This document shows positions 18,791 to 28,172 of a stretch of 64,000 bases of DNA, in pieces (positions within the stretch are counted from its first letter, which is position 1; every line of letters begins with the position of its first letter). Made by a program: the position numbers and the translations under genes. The notes under the pieces were generated by a model. That model did not search any database and was not told where the DNA came from. It was given only the letters and a program-made list of their open reading frames with translations. The DNA comes from Limnohabitans sp. (GTDB lineage Bacteria; Pseudomonadota; Gammaproteobacteria; Burkholderiales; Burkholderiaceae_C). The DNA is taken from positions 105,843 to 169,842 of the forward strand of contig JAOATL010000014.1 in the NCBI GenBank assembly GCA_030158125.1. Direction: 5' to 3'.

Positions 18791-18856
18791 TTTTACATAT
18801 GCAATGTTGTAATGGGGTTTTGTTGGCAGCGGTTTGATTCAATTTGGCATTTGCCA

Positions 18857-18892
18857 AAGAAAAAGGGTTTGCAAGAAAACTTGCAAACCCTT
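18857..18892 (-). terminator. Rho-independent terminator of tRNA-His
   Basis: A perfect 13-base stem, AAGGGTTTGCAAG (18863-18875) with CTTGCAAACCCTT (18880-18892), closes a four-base loop. On the minus strand it is followed by TTTCTTT. It sits six bases beyond the tRNA-His CCA end. Confidence 0.85.
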
Positions 18893-18897
18893 GAAAC

Positions 18898-18974
18898 TGG
18901 GGTGGCTGATGGGGCTCGAACCCACGACAACAGGAATCACAATCCTGGACTCTACCAACTGAGCTACAGCCACC
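18898..18974 (-). tRNA. tRNA-His (GTG anticodon)
   Basis: On the minus strand the gene begins GGTGGCTGTAGCTCAG, has anticodon loop TTGTGAT with anticodon GTG, T-arm GGGTTCGAGCCC, and an encoded CCA end. The extra 5' G pairing with C73 is the special identity feature of tRNA-His and makes the 77-nucleotide length correct. It lies upstream of the Stealth-type gene and downstream of ppiD. Confidence 0.96.
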
Positions 18975-19009
18975 GTAGAAGCGGAATTATAGCCCAAAGA
19001 ATTTCAAAT

Positions 19010-20953
19010 TCAGGCGCCCTTGCCTTCTGATTTTGCTTTTTCGGGAACCGGTTTAGCAACCACAATCTCGGCCTTGAGCATTGATTTGAGTTGTGCCAAA
19101 TAAGCTTGGGTTTCTGCTGAACCCCAAAGCTGTGTGAATTGCTGCTGCGCCTGGGCCATCAATGCTTTGTCCTCAGCTTCGGGCGGCAAGACCTTGATCA
19201 CACGCACAAGCGCGTAGCCTTGCAGGCCCAAATCAATACCCTGCGCATCGGGCAATTTGGCGGGGTCCGCCTTCAACACAGCATCGACCACTTGAGGCAG
19301 TTGTTTCTGCGACTTCTCCCGTGACAACACAATGGCATTGGGCAATCCTGCAGCTGGCTCATTGGACTTGAGCGCGGCGAGGCGGTGCTCGCCCTGTGCT
19401 TTGGCCAAGGCTGCAGCTTTTTCTTGTGTCACGCTGCGCTTTAAGATGTCTTTGACATTTGCAAATGGCAAACTGGCAGCGGGATGGTATTTCACGACAC
19501 GCGCAGCCACCAGTGTATTGGGCGCCACTTCAATGGCCTCCGTGTTGCGCTGTTTTTGCAAAGAAGCTTCGCTGAACAAGGCCTGCAACAATCCAGGGTG
19601 GTTGAGCGGATTTTGGGATGGCGTGGCTTGAGGTGCTGGATTGCGTCCTACTTGCGTTGCTTTTTGGATGGTCAGTTTGAGCTTTTCTGCAACAGGCTTG
19701 AGGCTGTCGGATTGTTCGTAGACGGTGTTGGAAAACGTTTCAGCCAACTCGGCGTATTTGCGCTGCGCTTGTTGTTTCTTCAAATCAGCTTCAAGCGAAG
19801 GACGCAAGGACTCAAAACTCTGAGCCTTGGGTGCCTTGATGTCTGTCAATTGAATGATGTGATAGCCAAACTCTGATTCAACCACGTCGCTGATGTCGGC
19901 CTTTTTCATGCCGAAGGCCGCATCTTCGAAGGCCTTGACCATGGCACCTCGGCCAAAGAAATCGAGGTCGCCGCCTTTGACAGCAGAGCCAGGATCTTGA
20001 GAATTTTTACGCGCCACTTCAGCAAAACTGGCGGGTTTGGCCTTGACTGTTTTTAACAACGCCTCGGCTTTGGCACGTGCTGCTTTTTTGTCGGCATCAG
20101 AAGCATCCTTGGCAGCAGTGATCAAAATGTGGCTGGCACGACGCTCTTCCTTGCTGGAGAGGCGTTGCAAATTTTGTTCGTAGTAGGTTTTGAGATCTTG
20201 CTCATTGACCGCGATGAGGTGTTTCAAGCTGTCGGTGTCCAAAACCAAATACTCGATGTCCGCTGACTCAGCCGATTGATATTTGGCGGTGTTTTTTTCG
20301 TAATAGGCCCGCAACTCTTCATCATTCACGCTGACTTTGCTGACAAAGTCGGCAGCGGGAAAATTGAGAATTTGAACTTCACGACGTTGCATGAAGGCAT
20401 TCAAGGCGGTTTGAGTTTGTGTCGGTGTGGCATAGGCAGAAGCCTGCACCCCTTGAATGACTTGTCGGCTGGACAAATCAGAGCGCACTTGCATTTCGAA
20501 CATCTCGGGCGTCATGCCTTGTGATGCTGCCAATTGTTTGTAACGTTCCATGTCCAGCTTGCCATCGGGGCCACGCAACGCAGCAATGGAAGGGCTTTGT
20601 TGCAGCTCGCGCGCCAAGCGCGTGTCACTGGCCATCAATTGCAATTTTTGAGCCGCTGCGGCAATGACTTGTTCTTGTACCAAGCGTTCTAGGGTGGCGT
20701 ATTTGGCCTCGGGCGTGTCAAACATTTTGATATCAATGTTTGGCATAGACGCACGGATGCGATCCACTTCACGTTTGTGCGCGGCATCCCACTCTGCTTG
20801 AACAATTTTGTTGCCATTGACTTTGGCCACGACCACACCGCCCTCGTTGAAACGGCTGTAGCCCTCAATGCCAAACATCACAAAGGACGGGATGATGAGC
20901 AAGAACAACAAGCCCATCATGATCTTGGTGTTGTTACGGACAAAATCAAACAT
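19010..20953 (-). CDS. ppiD: Membrane-anchored periplasmic folding factor PpiD
   Basis: The 647-residue protein starts MFDFVRNNTKIMMGLLFLLI, giving one N-terminal membrane anchor, then a SurA/PpiD-like N domain. A parvulin domain follows (about 265-365, from RRASHILITAAKD to SEFGYHIIQLTDI), then a long C-terminal part. PpiD is an inner-membrane chaperone near the Sec translocon that helps newly exported proteins. The order hupB-ppiD is conserved widely and here has tRNA-Val between. The length matches the family. Confidence 0.95.
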   Translation of the reverse strand: MFDFVRNNTKIMMGLLFLLIIPSFVMFGIEGYSRFNEGGVVVAKVNGNKIVQAEWDAAHKREVDRIRASMPNIDIKMFDTPEAKYATLERLVQEQVIAAAAQKLQLMASDTRLARELQQSPSIAALRGPDGKLDMERYKQLAASQGMTPEMFEMQVRSDLSSRQVIQGVQASAYATPTQTQTALNAFMQRREVQILNFPAADFVSKVSVNDEELRAYYEKNTAKYQSAESADIEYLVLDTDSLKHLIAVNEQDLKTYYEQNLQRLSSKEERRASHILITAAKDASDADKKAARAKAEALLKTVKAKPASFAEVARKNSQDPGSAVKGGDLDFFGRGAMVKAFEDAAFGMKKADISDVVESEFGYHIIQLTDIKAPKAQSFESLRPSLEADLKKQQAQRKYAELAETFSNTVYEQSDSLKPVAEKLKLTIQKATQVGRNPAPQATPSQNPLNHPGLLQALFSEASLQKQRNTEAIEVAPNTLVAARVVKYHPAASLPFANVKDILKRSVTQEKAAALAKAQGEHRLAALKSNEPAAGLPNAIVLSREKSQKQLPQVVDAVLKADPAKLPDAQGIDLGLQGYALVRVIKVLPPEAEDKALMAQAQQQFTQLWGSAETQAYLAQLKSMLKAEIVVAKPVPEKAKSEGKGA

Positions 20954-20998
20954 GTGAGAACTCTCAGTAAAGTTGCGCGGTCAAAGTCTTGAAAGACA

Positions 20999-21023
20999 AA
21001 AGGCGAACAATTTGTTCGCCTTT
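20999..21023 (-). terminator. Terminator-like hairpin after tRNA-Val
   Basis: AAAGGCGAAC (20999-21008) pairs with GTTCGCCTTT (21014-21023) around a five-base loop. It lies about ten bases after the tRNA-Val CCA end and before the ppiD start. On the minus strand it ends CCTTTTGTC, a short U-run, so it may attenuate rather than fully block read-through into ppiD. Confidence 0.65.
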
Positions 21024-21033
21024 GCTTGAGGGG

Positions 21034-21109
21034 TGGTGGGTGATGACGGGCTCGAACCGCCGACCTACGCCTTGTAAGGGCGCCGCTCTACCAACTGAGC
21101 TAATCACCC
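21034..21109 (-). tRNA. tRNA-Val (TAC anticodon)
   Basis: The minus strand reads GGGTGATTAGCTCAG, anticodon loop CTTACAA (anticodon TAC, read as valine), T-arm CGGTTCGAGCCCG and an acceptor ending ACCA with encoded CCA. The length is 76 nucleotides. It is positioned 13 bases after the hupB stop, so it may be processed from the hupB transcript. Confidence 0.96.
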
Positions 21110-21122
21110 CCTTGATCAAAGA

Positions 21123-21395
21123 TTAATTCAAGGCGTCTTTCAATGCCTTACCTGGACGGAACTTAGGCACCTTGGCAGACTTGATCTTGATGGCGGCGCC
21201 AGTACGTGGGTTGCGACCCGTGCGTGCAGCGCGCTTGGTGACAGCAAATGTACCAAAACCAACCAAAGCGACAGTGCCGCCCTTTTTCAAAGTGGTGCGA
21301 ACGGCACCGATGGTGGCTTCCAAAGCGCGGCCAGCGGCTGCTTTTGAAATGTCTGCTTGCTTAGCAATGTGCTCGATCAGTTCTGTCTTGTTCAT
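21123..21395 (-). CDS. hupB: DNA-binding protein HU
   Basis: The 90-residue protein begins [18 protein letters not shown] and contains [21 protein letters not shown], the beta-arm that intercalates into DNA. HU dimers bend and compact the nucleoid. All structural positions are intact. Upstream lies an AT-rich region with several inverted repeats, including a hairpin with a U-run just ahead of the start, which may regulate the gene. Confidence 0.97.
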   Translation of the reverse strand: MNKTELIEHIAKQADISKAAAGRALEATIGAVRTTLKKGGTVALVGFGTFAVTKRAARTGRNPRTGAAIKIKSAKVPKFRPGKALKDALN

Positions 21396-21407
21396 ACAAA
21401 GAGCCTT

Positions 21408-21440
21408 AGAAAAAATTGATCACTCGACAACTCGAGTGAT
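21408..21440 (-). promoter_or_regulatory. Attenuator-like hairpin in the hupB leader
   Basis: On the minus strand ATCACTCGA and TCGAGTGAT (arms 21432-21440 and 21419-21427) form a perfect nine-base stem with a four-base loop, followed after two bases by a run of T residues (21411-21417). The structure ends about 15 bases before the hupB ATG. It resembles an intrinsic terminator placed in the leader, or the end of the upstream dehydrogenase transcript. Confidence 0.55.
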
Positions 21441-21667
21441 GCGTCAATGTTAAAAATTTTTGTTTGAAGTTTCTGAAAACTTCTAAGACAAAGCATTGTC
21501 TCCGCAAAGCATTTCGTCGACTTGAATTTAGCCAGACAAACAGCGTCTGTCAAATGGATTTGGGTCTAGAAACCGCGATGCGACACGAATTCTAGACGCA
21601 AACTGAATGCCGATGTGGGCTTGACTTAAAAAAATTTTCAAATCTATAAACTTATTGAGAAAAGTTC
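21441..21667. other. AT-rich intergenic region upstream of hupB
   Basis: No credible coding frame is seen. The stretch contains further short inverted repeats: GAAGTTT/AAACTTC at 21466-21483 and AGACAA/TTGTCT at 21486-21501. It presumably holds the hupB promoter and the 3' UTR of the dehydrogenase gene. No confident -35/-10 pair could be assigned. Confidence 0.5.
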
Positions 21668-22753
21668 TCACAAAGCCGAAACAATGGCCTTCCCAACATC
21701 TTGCGTATTGGCATTTCCCCCAATGTCGGCGGTGCGGGGCGCACCGCTGCTTGGTGCCAAGACTTTTTCGATGGCGGCCAAAATCGCATCATGCGCTGGC
21801 TTACAACCTAAGAATTCCAACATCATGGCGCCACACCAAATTTGCCCGATGGGGTTGGCAATATTTTTGCCTGCAATGTCGGGAGCCGAGCCATGCACAG
21901 GCTCGAACAATGACGGATGGGTGCGATCTGGGTTTAAGTTGGCACTGGGCGCAATGCCAATGGTGCCGGTGCAAGCGGGTCCTAAATCACTCAGGATGTC
22001 ACCGAACAAATTGCTGGCCACAACGACATCAAAAAAGTCAGGGCGCTGCACAAAGTGAGCCGTCAAAATATCGATGTGAAATTTGTCAACATTGATGCCG
22101 GGATAGTTCTTGGCCATCTCAACCACACGCTCATCCCAATAGGGCATGGTGATGGCAATCCCATTGGATTTGGTGGCGCTGGTCAAATGCTTTTTAGGGC
22201 GTGACTGCGCCAACTCAAACGCAAACTTCAACACGCGGTCAACGCCCACACGCGACATCACAGTCTCTTGCATGACAATTTCGCGCGGTGTGCCAGGGTA
22301 CATGCGTCCGCCAATGCTGGAATACTCACCTTCTGTATTTTCACGCACGATGTACATGTCAATTTCACCGGGTTGGCGCGGCGTGCCATCTCGCCGAACC
22401 ACTGGCGCAATGATGCCTGGCATCAAACGCGCTGGACGCAAATTGATGTATTGGTCAAACTCCCGACGGAACAGCAACAGTGAACCCCAAAGCGAGACGT
22501 GGTCGGCAATTTTTTCAGGCCAGCCAACTGCGCCAAAATAAATAGCATCATGACCGCCAATTTGATCTTTCCAGTTGTCGGGCAACATCTGCCCGTGTTT
22601 CTCGCAGTAATCCCAACTTGAAAAATCAAAATGGTCAAATTGCAAATCTAGATTGAACTTGCTGGCCGCAGCCTCCATCACGCGCAAGCCTTCTGGCATC
22701 ACTTCCTTGCCAATGCCATCACCGGCAATGACGGCAATGCGTTTTTTAGTCAT
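21668..22753 (-). CDS. Tartrate/D-malate dehydrogenase (decarboxylating)
   Basis: The 361-residue protein belongs to the isopropylmalate/isocitrate dehydrogenase fold: IAVIAGDGIGKEVMPEG at the N-terminus, LRPARLMPGI, MYIVRENTEGEYSSIGG, and FEPVHGSAPDIAGKNIANP. The length and the GHDAIYFGAVGWP stretch fit the TtuC/DmlA branch, which oxidises D-malate or tartrate to pyruvate or oxaloglycolate with NAD, rather than LeuB. It is translationally coupled (ATGA) to an EamA exporter gene. Confidence 0.88.
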   Translation of the reverse strand: MTKKRIAVIAGDGIGKEVMPEGLRVMEAAASKFNLDLQFDHFDFSSWDYCEKHGQMLPDNWKDQIGGHDAIYFGAVGWPEKIADHVSLWGSLLLFRREFDQYINLRPARLMPGIIAPVVRRDGTPRQPGEIDMYIVRENTEGEYSSIGGRMYPGTPREIVMQETVMSRVGVDRVLKFAFELAQSRPKKHLTSATKSNGIAITMPYWDERVVEMAKNYPGINVDKFHIDILTAHFVQRPDFFDVVVASNLFGDILSDLGPACTGTIGIAPSANLNPDRTHPSLFEPVHGSAPDIAGKNIANPIGQIWCGAMMLEFLGCKPAHDAILAAIEKVLAPSSGAPRTADIGGNANTQDVGKAIVSAL

Positions 22754-23673
22754 AATTTTTCTCCTTTAGATGTCTTTGCAGGGCGAACCACCCAACTCAC
22801 GCCCCAAGCAGTGAGCGCAATGCCAAGCAGGGTGACGGTTGTGATGGGCTCATCAAACAGCAACCAAGCCATCATGGCTGTGCAGGGTGGGACGAGGTAC
22901 ATCAAACTGGTGACAGATGCTGCAGCGCCCTTTTGAATTAAAAGGTACAAGAGTGAACTGCCCCCCAAGGTGAGGCCCAACACGGACCACGCCATGGCCC
23001 CCATCAATTCATAATTCCATTGCATAGGCTCTGTTTCCAGCATAGCCAAAGGCGTGGTCACCAGCATAGCGGCCATCAATTGCACAGTGTTTGCTGATCG
23101 GACATCACACGGTTTGACAAAGCTTTTTTGATACAGCGTACCCAATGTGATGGAAAACAAGGCCATCACCGCAAAGCTTAAATTGATGGCGGTCACATGG
23201 TCCATGGCACTGCCTTGGGTGAGCTTGCGCCAGACCACCAGTAACAGGCCACAAAAGCCCAGCATCAAGCCCATCCATTGACGACGACTCACTGCATTTT
23301 GGGCTGAATTGCCCTGCGAAGACAGCCAAATGGCGGTGAGCACCGGTTGCAAGCCGACAACAAGCGCGGACAGTCCTGAACCCATACCCGCCTTGACTGC
23401 TGCCCAAACGCCCCCTAAGTAGCCTGCATGCATCAAGATACCGGTCACGGACAAGTGCAACCATTCGCGTTGACCTTGTGGCCAACGCACGCGTGCCCAC
23501 TGTATCCAGACCAGGAAACACGCGATAGAAAACACATAACGAAACCAAAGGAATGAAAAAGGCGGCGAGTTGGGCATGCCAAAACGCGCGACGATGAAAC
23601 CGGTGCTCCAAATGAGCACAAAAACGGCCGGCATGTGCTTCACCCAAGAAGCGTTGGAGTCAGTGGAAGTCAT
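22750..23673 (-). CDS. EamA/DMT-family transporter
   Basis: The 307-residue protein has about ten hydrophobic segments arranged as two EamA repeats (first from FVLIWSTGFIVARFGMPNSPP, second from the region around SFAVMALFSITLGTLYQK). These are inner-membrane metabolite exporters of unknown substrate. The stop overlaps the start of the tartrate/malate dehydrogenase gene, so a link to organic-acid metabolism is possible. Confidence 0.9.
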   Translation of the reverse strand: MTSTDSNASWVKHMPAVFVLIWSTGFIVARFGMPNSPPFSFLWFRYVFSIACFLVWIQWARVRWPQGQREWLHLSVTGILMHAGYLGGVWAAVKAGMGSGLSALVVGLQPVLTAIWLSSQGNSAQNAVSRRQWMGLMLGFCGLLLVVWRKLTQGSAMDHVTAINLSFAVMALFSITLGTLYQKSFVKPCDVRSANTVQLMAAMLVTTPLAMLETEPMQWNYELMGAMAWSVLGLTLGGSSLLYLLIQKGAAASVTSLMYLVPPCTAMMAWLLFDEPITTVTLLGIALTAWGVSWVVRPAKTSKGEKL

Positions 23674-23699
23674 GAAAACTCATTCAGCCGCAATGAGTG

Positions 23700-24266
23700 T
23701 CATTTCACGCGCGCGCGTATTTCAGGCAAGGCCTTTTGCATGTAATAAACCATGGACCAGATGGTCAAGATGGCGGCAATCCATATCAGAACCGTGCCCC
23801 ACAAGTGGGTGTCTATCAGTCCAAAAAGTTGACCGTGATACAGCAAAAAGGGGATGGCCACCATTTGAACAGTGGTTTTGAGTTTGCCCACAAAATGAAC
23901 TGCAACGCTTTTACTGGCGCCAATTTGGGCCATCCATTCGCGCAGGGCAGAAATGGCAATTTCTCGTCCTATGATCACCAGGGCCACCAAAACTGGGACA
24001 CGGTGGAGATGAACCAACACCAGCAGAGAAGCACACACCAGAAATTTGTCGGCAACCGGATCTAGGAAAGCCCCGAAGGACGAGGTTTGGTTCAGTTTGC
24101 GCGCCAGATAACCATCGAGCCAATCTGTGATGGCAAAGATCACAAACATGCTGGTGGCCAAAAAGTTGCGAGACTCTTCTGGCAGGTCTGCGTAAAACAC
24201 GCCCACAATGAAGGGGATCGCCACAATGCGCGTCCAAGTCATTAAGGTAGGAATGGTGAAAAACAT
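23700..24266 (-). CDS. pgsA: CDP-diacylglycerol-glycerol-3-phosphate 3-phosphatidyltransferase
   Basis: The 188-residue membrane protein has the CDP-alcohol phosphatidyltransferase motif, with D48 and D51 in DWLDGYLAR, then G-x3-D69-x3-D73 in SFGAFLDPVADK. It makes phosphatidylglycerol phosphate, the precursor of phosphatidylglycerol that Lgt uses. The start MFFTIPTLMTW is chosen because the family begins there. It lies downstream of uvrC, a common arrangement in proteobacteria. Confidence 0.94.
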   Translation of the reverse strand: MFFTIPTLMTWTRIVAIPFIVGVFYADLPEESRNFLATSMFVIFAITDWLDGYLARKLNQTSSFGAFLDPVADKFLVCASLLVLVHLHRVPVLVALVIIGREIAISALREWMAQIGASKSVAVHFVGKLKTTVQMVAIPFLLYHGQLFGLIDTHLWGTVLIWIAAILTIWSMVYYMQKALPEIRARVK

Positions 24267-24352
24267 GGTGCTTATTGTGTCATGTCTTGACGACTTTTCG
24301 CTGATGGGCCTGAAGCCACGCAAGAAATCTGTTGGGCATCATAGGGGGCAAC

Positions 24353-26299
24353 TCAATGCAGTGCTTGGTAGATGCTTTCGGCCAGTTCTCTAGAAATACC
24401 ATCGACTGACATCAAATCTGCCACGCTGGCATCTTCAACACCTCTGACACCCCCAAAACGCTGCAGGATTTTGGCGCGTTTTTTAGGCCCAATGCCCGCA
24501 ATTTCTTCCAATCGGCCACCACCGACCCTCACTTTGGCGCGCTGCGCGCGCATGCCTGTGATGGCAAAACGGTGTGCCTCATCGCGAATTTGGGCCACCA
24601 ACATCAAAGCTGCGGAATCTTTGCCCAAATACACCTTCTCTCGTCCGTCGGCAAACACGAGTTCTTCAAGGCCGACTTTTCTGCCCTCGCCTTTTTCCAC
24701 GCCCACAATGAGTGACAGGTCGAGGCCGAGTCCTTCAAATACTTCTCGGGCCATGGACACTTGACCTTTTCCGCCATCAATCAGCACCACGTCAGGCATT
24801 CGAATTTTGACATCGCCTTCACCTGATTTCATGGCTTCAGCCACCTTACCGTACCGTCGCAACAAAACCTGCCGCATGGCGGCGTAGTCGTCCCCAGGTG
24901 TAATGCCGTCAATGTTGTAACGGCGATACTCGCTGTTTTGCATTTTGTGCTGCTGAAACACAACACACGAAGCTTGTGTGGCCTCGCCTGAGGTGTGCGA
25001 GATGTCAAAGCATTCCATGCGCAACGCATCGATGTCATCGGGCGCCAAGTCAAGGGCTTCGACCAAGGCTCGGGTTCGTGCTTGCTGGGAACCTTCTTCG
25101 GCCAACAAGCGGGCCAATTGAATGGCGGCGTTTTTTTCGGCCATCTCTAACCAAGCCCGCCGCTGCTCGCGTGGGTTGTGGACAGCGGACACCTTGACAC
25201 CCGACTGCATTGAAATGGCTTCAATGACTTTGGCATCGACCTTTTCACTGGTGATCAGGGCCGGCGGGACAGGAATTTGCAAATAGTGCTGCGCAATGAA
25301 GGCCTCAAGCACCTTGACCTCCAAGCTCTGAGGGTGCAGCGCCACGTCGTCTTCCAAAGCCATGCCACCGATGGCATGGCCATCTTCGACATGCGTAGGA
25401 AAGTAAGGCCGGTCGCCCAAATGACGGCCACCCCGCACCATGGCCAAGTTGACGCAGGCTCGGCCACCTTGCACCTTAACGGCCAAGATGTCCACATCGG
25501 TATCGGAAACGGTGTCGACCGACTGCTGATGCAGTACGCGCGACAAAGCCGTCATTTGATTGCGCACTTCTGCTGCCATTTCAAACTCTAGTTTGTCGGC
25601 ATGCGCCATCATGCGCGCCTCCATGGCTTTTAGGACAGACTGCGTTTCGCCGCGCAAAAAAGCTTCTGCTTGTGCGACATCATGTGCATATTGATCGACG
25701 GAAATCACGCCCACACAAGGGCCAGAGCAACGTTTGATCTGAAACAACAAGCACGGGCGCGTGCGGTTGGCAAATACCGTGTCTTCGCAGGTTCTCAGTC
25801 TGAAAACTTTTTGTAAAAGTTGAATGGTTTCTTTGACGGCCCATGCACTGGGGTATGGACCAAAGTAGCGGTGCTTTTTCTCGACCCCGCCTCGGTAGTA
25901 AGCAATGCGCGAGTAGTGCTCAGACTTCACTCCCTCTTGCGATTGATCACCTCGAGGACTGCCTGTGCCAGACATTTTGAGATAGGGGTAGCTTTTGTCA
26001 TCCCTGAACAAAATATTGAACTTGGGACTGAGTGTTTTGATCAGGTTGTTTTCGAGCAGCAGGGCCTCGGCTTCCGAGCGAACCACCGTGGTTTGCATGC
26101 GCCGAATTTTGCTGACCATGTGGCCAATGCGCGTACCGCCATGGTCTTTTTGAAAATAGCTGCTGACGCGCTTTTTCAAATTTCGCGCTTTACCGACGTA
26201 GAGCACTTGGTCTTGCGCATCAAAATAGCGATAAACCCCTGGCAAACTGGGGAGTGCGGCCACTTCGGCCAACAAAGATTCTGGGTGAACGCTCGACAT
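24353..26299 (-). CDS. uvrC: Excinuclease ABC subunit C
   Basis: The 648-residue protein has the N-terminal GIY-YIG nuclease ([27 protein letters not shown]), a UVR motif around residues 205-240, the RNase H-like C-terminal nuclease ([12 protein letters not shown]) and tandem helix-hairpin-helix motifs ([31 protein letters not shown]). It makes both incisions in nucleotide excision repair. It is divergent from earP with only 39 bases between start codons, so the promoters must overlap. Confidence 0.97.
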   Translation of the reverse strand: MSSVHPESLLAEVAALPSLPGVYRYFDAQDQVLYVGKARNLKKRVSSYFQKDHGGTRIGHMVSKIRRMQTTVVRSEAEALLLENNLIKTLSPKFNILFRDDKSYPYLKMSGTGSPRGDQSQEGVKSEHYSRIAYYRGGVEKKHRYFGPYPSAWAVKETIQLLQKVFRLRTCEDTVFANRTRPCLLFQIKRCSGPCVGVISVDQYAHDVAQAEAFLRGETQSVLKAMEARMMAHADKLEFEMAAEVRNQMTALSRVLHQQSVDTVSDTDVDILAVKVQGGRACVNLAMVRGGRHLGDRPYFPTHVEDGHAIGGMALEDDVALHPQSLEVKVLEAFIAQHYLQIPVPPALITSEKVDAKVIEAISMQSGVKVSAVHNPREQRRAWLEMAEKNAAIQLARLLAEEGSQQARTRALVEALDLAPDDIDALRMECFDISHTSGEATQASCVVFQQHKMQNSEYRRYNIDGITPGDDYAAMRQVLLRRYGKVAEAMKSGEGDVKIRMPDVVLIDGGKGQVSMAREVFEGLGLDLSLIVGVEKGEGRKVGLEELVFADGREKVYLGKDSAALMLVAQIRDEAHRFAITGMRAQRAKVRVGGGRLEEIAGIGPKKRAKILQRFGGVRGVEDASVADLMSVDGISRELAESIYQALH

Positions 26300-26338
26300 G
26301 GTCGCTATTGTGTCTCGAAGCGCGCGACAATATCACGC

Positions 26339-27421
26339 ATGCTTTGGGACATTTTTTGCCGCGTCATCGACAACCACGGAGATTTGGGGGTCTGCTGGCG
26401 GCTGAGTGCCGATCTGGCTTCTCGCGGCCACCACATTCGCTTGTGGGTGGACGACGCCAGTGCACTCACGTGGATGGCGCCCCAGGCCCAACTGAACGAC
26501 CAGGGCTGGGCCCAACTTCGGTTTGAAACAGGTCACATTGAGGTACGGCCTTGGATGGCCGCTCTCAACGAGGCATCGGTCGCTTCAGAGGTTTGGATTG
26601 AGGCCTTTGGATGCGAGCTTCCAGCGCATTTTGTCAATTGGGCTGCACACAACACAAACAGCGAGGACAAAAAAAATCACCCCGTATGGCTGAATTTAGA
26701 GTACCTCAGTGCCGAGAACTACGTTGAGCGCAGCCACAAACTCCCATCGCCCATCATGGCTGGCCCTCTCAAAGGGCGAACAAAATGGTTCTTTTATCCT
26801 GGCTTCACAGAAAAGACAGGGGGGCTGATTCGTGAAAGCCATCAATCAGGAGCATCCGCCGCCGCCCTGACGCAAGCCGCCATCCCCCAACTACAGCGCT
26901 CAAGCCTGTTTTGCTATGAGCCCGAGGCACTCAGCGAAGCCTTGTTGCTAAAGTCATTTGCGGCACCCCAACATCAATGGCTGGTGGCCCATGGGCGTGG
27001 CGCCAAGGCGTTTGACCAAGCATTGACGCACATCCCTCAGAACGCAATGCCACTCTTTCAAAAACTGCCGCCTGTCTCGCAAAGTGAGTTTGACCGCCTC
27101 CTAGCCCAATGCGACCTGAACTTTGTCAGGGGTGAAGACTCTTTGGTCCGGGCCCTTTGGGCTGGAAAAGCCTTCATTTGGCACATTTACCCTCAAGAGG
27201 ATGGCGCCCATGGCCCCAAACTAGAAGCCTTCTTAGAATGGCTCCAGGCCCCTCAGTGTCTGCGGCTTTTTCACCTGAAATGGAACGGCCTGACCCCAGG
27301 CGCCTTGCCAGAAGTCGACCTCCCACTTTGGCAAGCTTGCGTGCAGTCTGCACGGGCTCGTTTAATGGCCCAAATAGACTTGGTCAGCCAGCTTCTTCAA
27401 TTCGTGGCTGAAAAGCGCTAA
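26339..27421 (+). CDS. earP: EF-P arginine rhamnosyltransferase EarP
   Basis: The 360-residue protein begins MLWDIFCRVIDNHGDLGVCW, matching the conserved N-terminus of EarP, with D11 and D15 at the catalytic aspartate positions. FVRGEDSLVRALWAGKAFIWHIYPQ carries the dTDP-rhamnose-binding RGEDS and YPQ motifs. EarP rhamnosylates Arg32 of EF-P, and efp is the next gene. The ATG at 26339 is used; the frame continues upstream only as antisense of uvrC. Confidence 0.95.
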   Translation: MLWDIFCRVIDNHGDLGVCWRLSADLASRGHHIRLWVDDASALTWMAPQAQLNDQGWAQLRFETGHIEVRPWMAALNEASVASEVWIEAFGCELPAHFVNWAAHNTNSEDKKNHPVWLNLEYLSAENYVERSHKLPSPIMAGPLKGRTKWFFYPGFTEKTGGLIRESHQSGASAAALTQAAIPQLQRSSLFCYEPEALSEALLLKSFAAPQHQWLVAHGRGAKAFDQALTHIPQNAMPLFQKLPPVSQSEFDRLLAQCDLNFVRGEDSLVRALWAGKAFIWHIYPQEDGAHGPKLEAFLEWLQAPQCLRLFHLKWNGLTPGALPEVDLPLWQACVQSARARLMAQIDLVSQLLQFVAEKR

Positions 27422-27518
27422 AATCGTGGGCTTTGGGCAAGCTTTCATCTGTAGCCCTTAATGAAACACTCAAAACCAAAACCACTCATCGCCTGTTAAG
27501 GGCCACACTGGACACCAT

Positions 27519-28073
27519 ATGAAAGTAGCTCAAGAAATCCGCGTCGGTAACGTGATCATGCAGGGCAAAGACCCCATGATCGTTTTGCGCACTGAATACA
27601 GCCGCGGCGGCCGCGGTGCTGCCACCGTTCGCATGAAGCTCAAGGCATTGCTCAGCAACATGGGCACTGAATCTGTGTTCAAGGCCGACGACAAAATGGA
27701 CCAAGTCATCTTGGACCAAAAAGAGTGCACCTACTCTTACTTTGCCGATCCCATGTATGTGTTCATGGACAACGAGTTCAACCAATACGAAGTTGAATCC
27801 GAAAACATGGGCGATGCCATGAATTACCTGGAAGACGGCATGGCCGTTGAAGTGGTGTTCTACGACGGCAAGGCCATCTCCGTTGAGTTGCCTACCAGCG
27901 TTGAGCGCGAAATCACTTGGACCGAGCCCGCCGTCAAAGGCGACACTTCAGGCAAGGTACTCAAGCCTGCCAAGATTGCAACTGGCTTTGAAGTGCCTGT
28001 GCCTTTGTTCGTCAACCAAGGCGACAAGATTGAAATTGACACACGCACTGGCGAATACCGCAAACGCGTCTAA
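27519..28073 (+). CDS. efp: Translation elongation factor P, arginine type
   Basis: The 184-residue protein has three beta-barrel domains and the modification loop [12 protein letters not shown], in which residue 32 is arginine rather than lysine. That is diagnostic of the EarP-dependent class that rescues ribosomes stalled on polyproline. It follows earP by 97 bases and ends before a strong terminator. The loop and the C-terminal [17 protein letters not shown] are intact. Confidence 0.98.
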   Translation: MKVAQEIRVGNVIMQGKDPMIVLRTEYSRGGRGAATVRMKLKALLSNMGTESVFKADDKMDQVILDQKECTYSYFADPMYVFMDNEFNQYEVESENMGDAMNYLEDGMAVEVVFYDGKAISVELPTSVEREITWTEPAVKGDTSGKVLKPAKIATGFEVPVPLFVNQGDKIEIDTRTGEYRKRV

Positions 28074-28111
28074 GGTATTGGCTGCGACGAAAGTCCAGAC
28101 AGACCCCAAAC

Positions 28112-28137
28112 AAGACCTCTTCGGAGGTCTTTTTTTA
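28112..28137 (+). terminator. Rho-independent terminator of efp
   Basis: AGACCTC and GAGGTCT form a stem capped by a stable TTCG tetraloop, followed directly by a run of T residues. It begins about 40 bases after the efp stop. Confidence 0.93.
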
Positions 28138-28172
28138 TTTGAAAACGCGTGTGCTTGGTTCACAATGCATGC

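Noticed and set aside
25820..26338. Upstream extension of the earP frame
   Set aside because: It is antisense to uvrC, and the EarP N-terminus matches the family only from the ATG at 26339.
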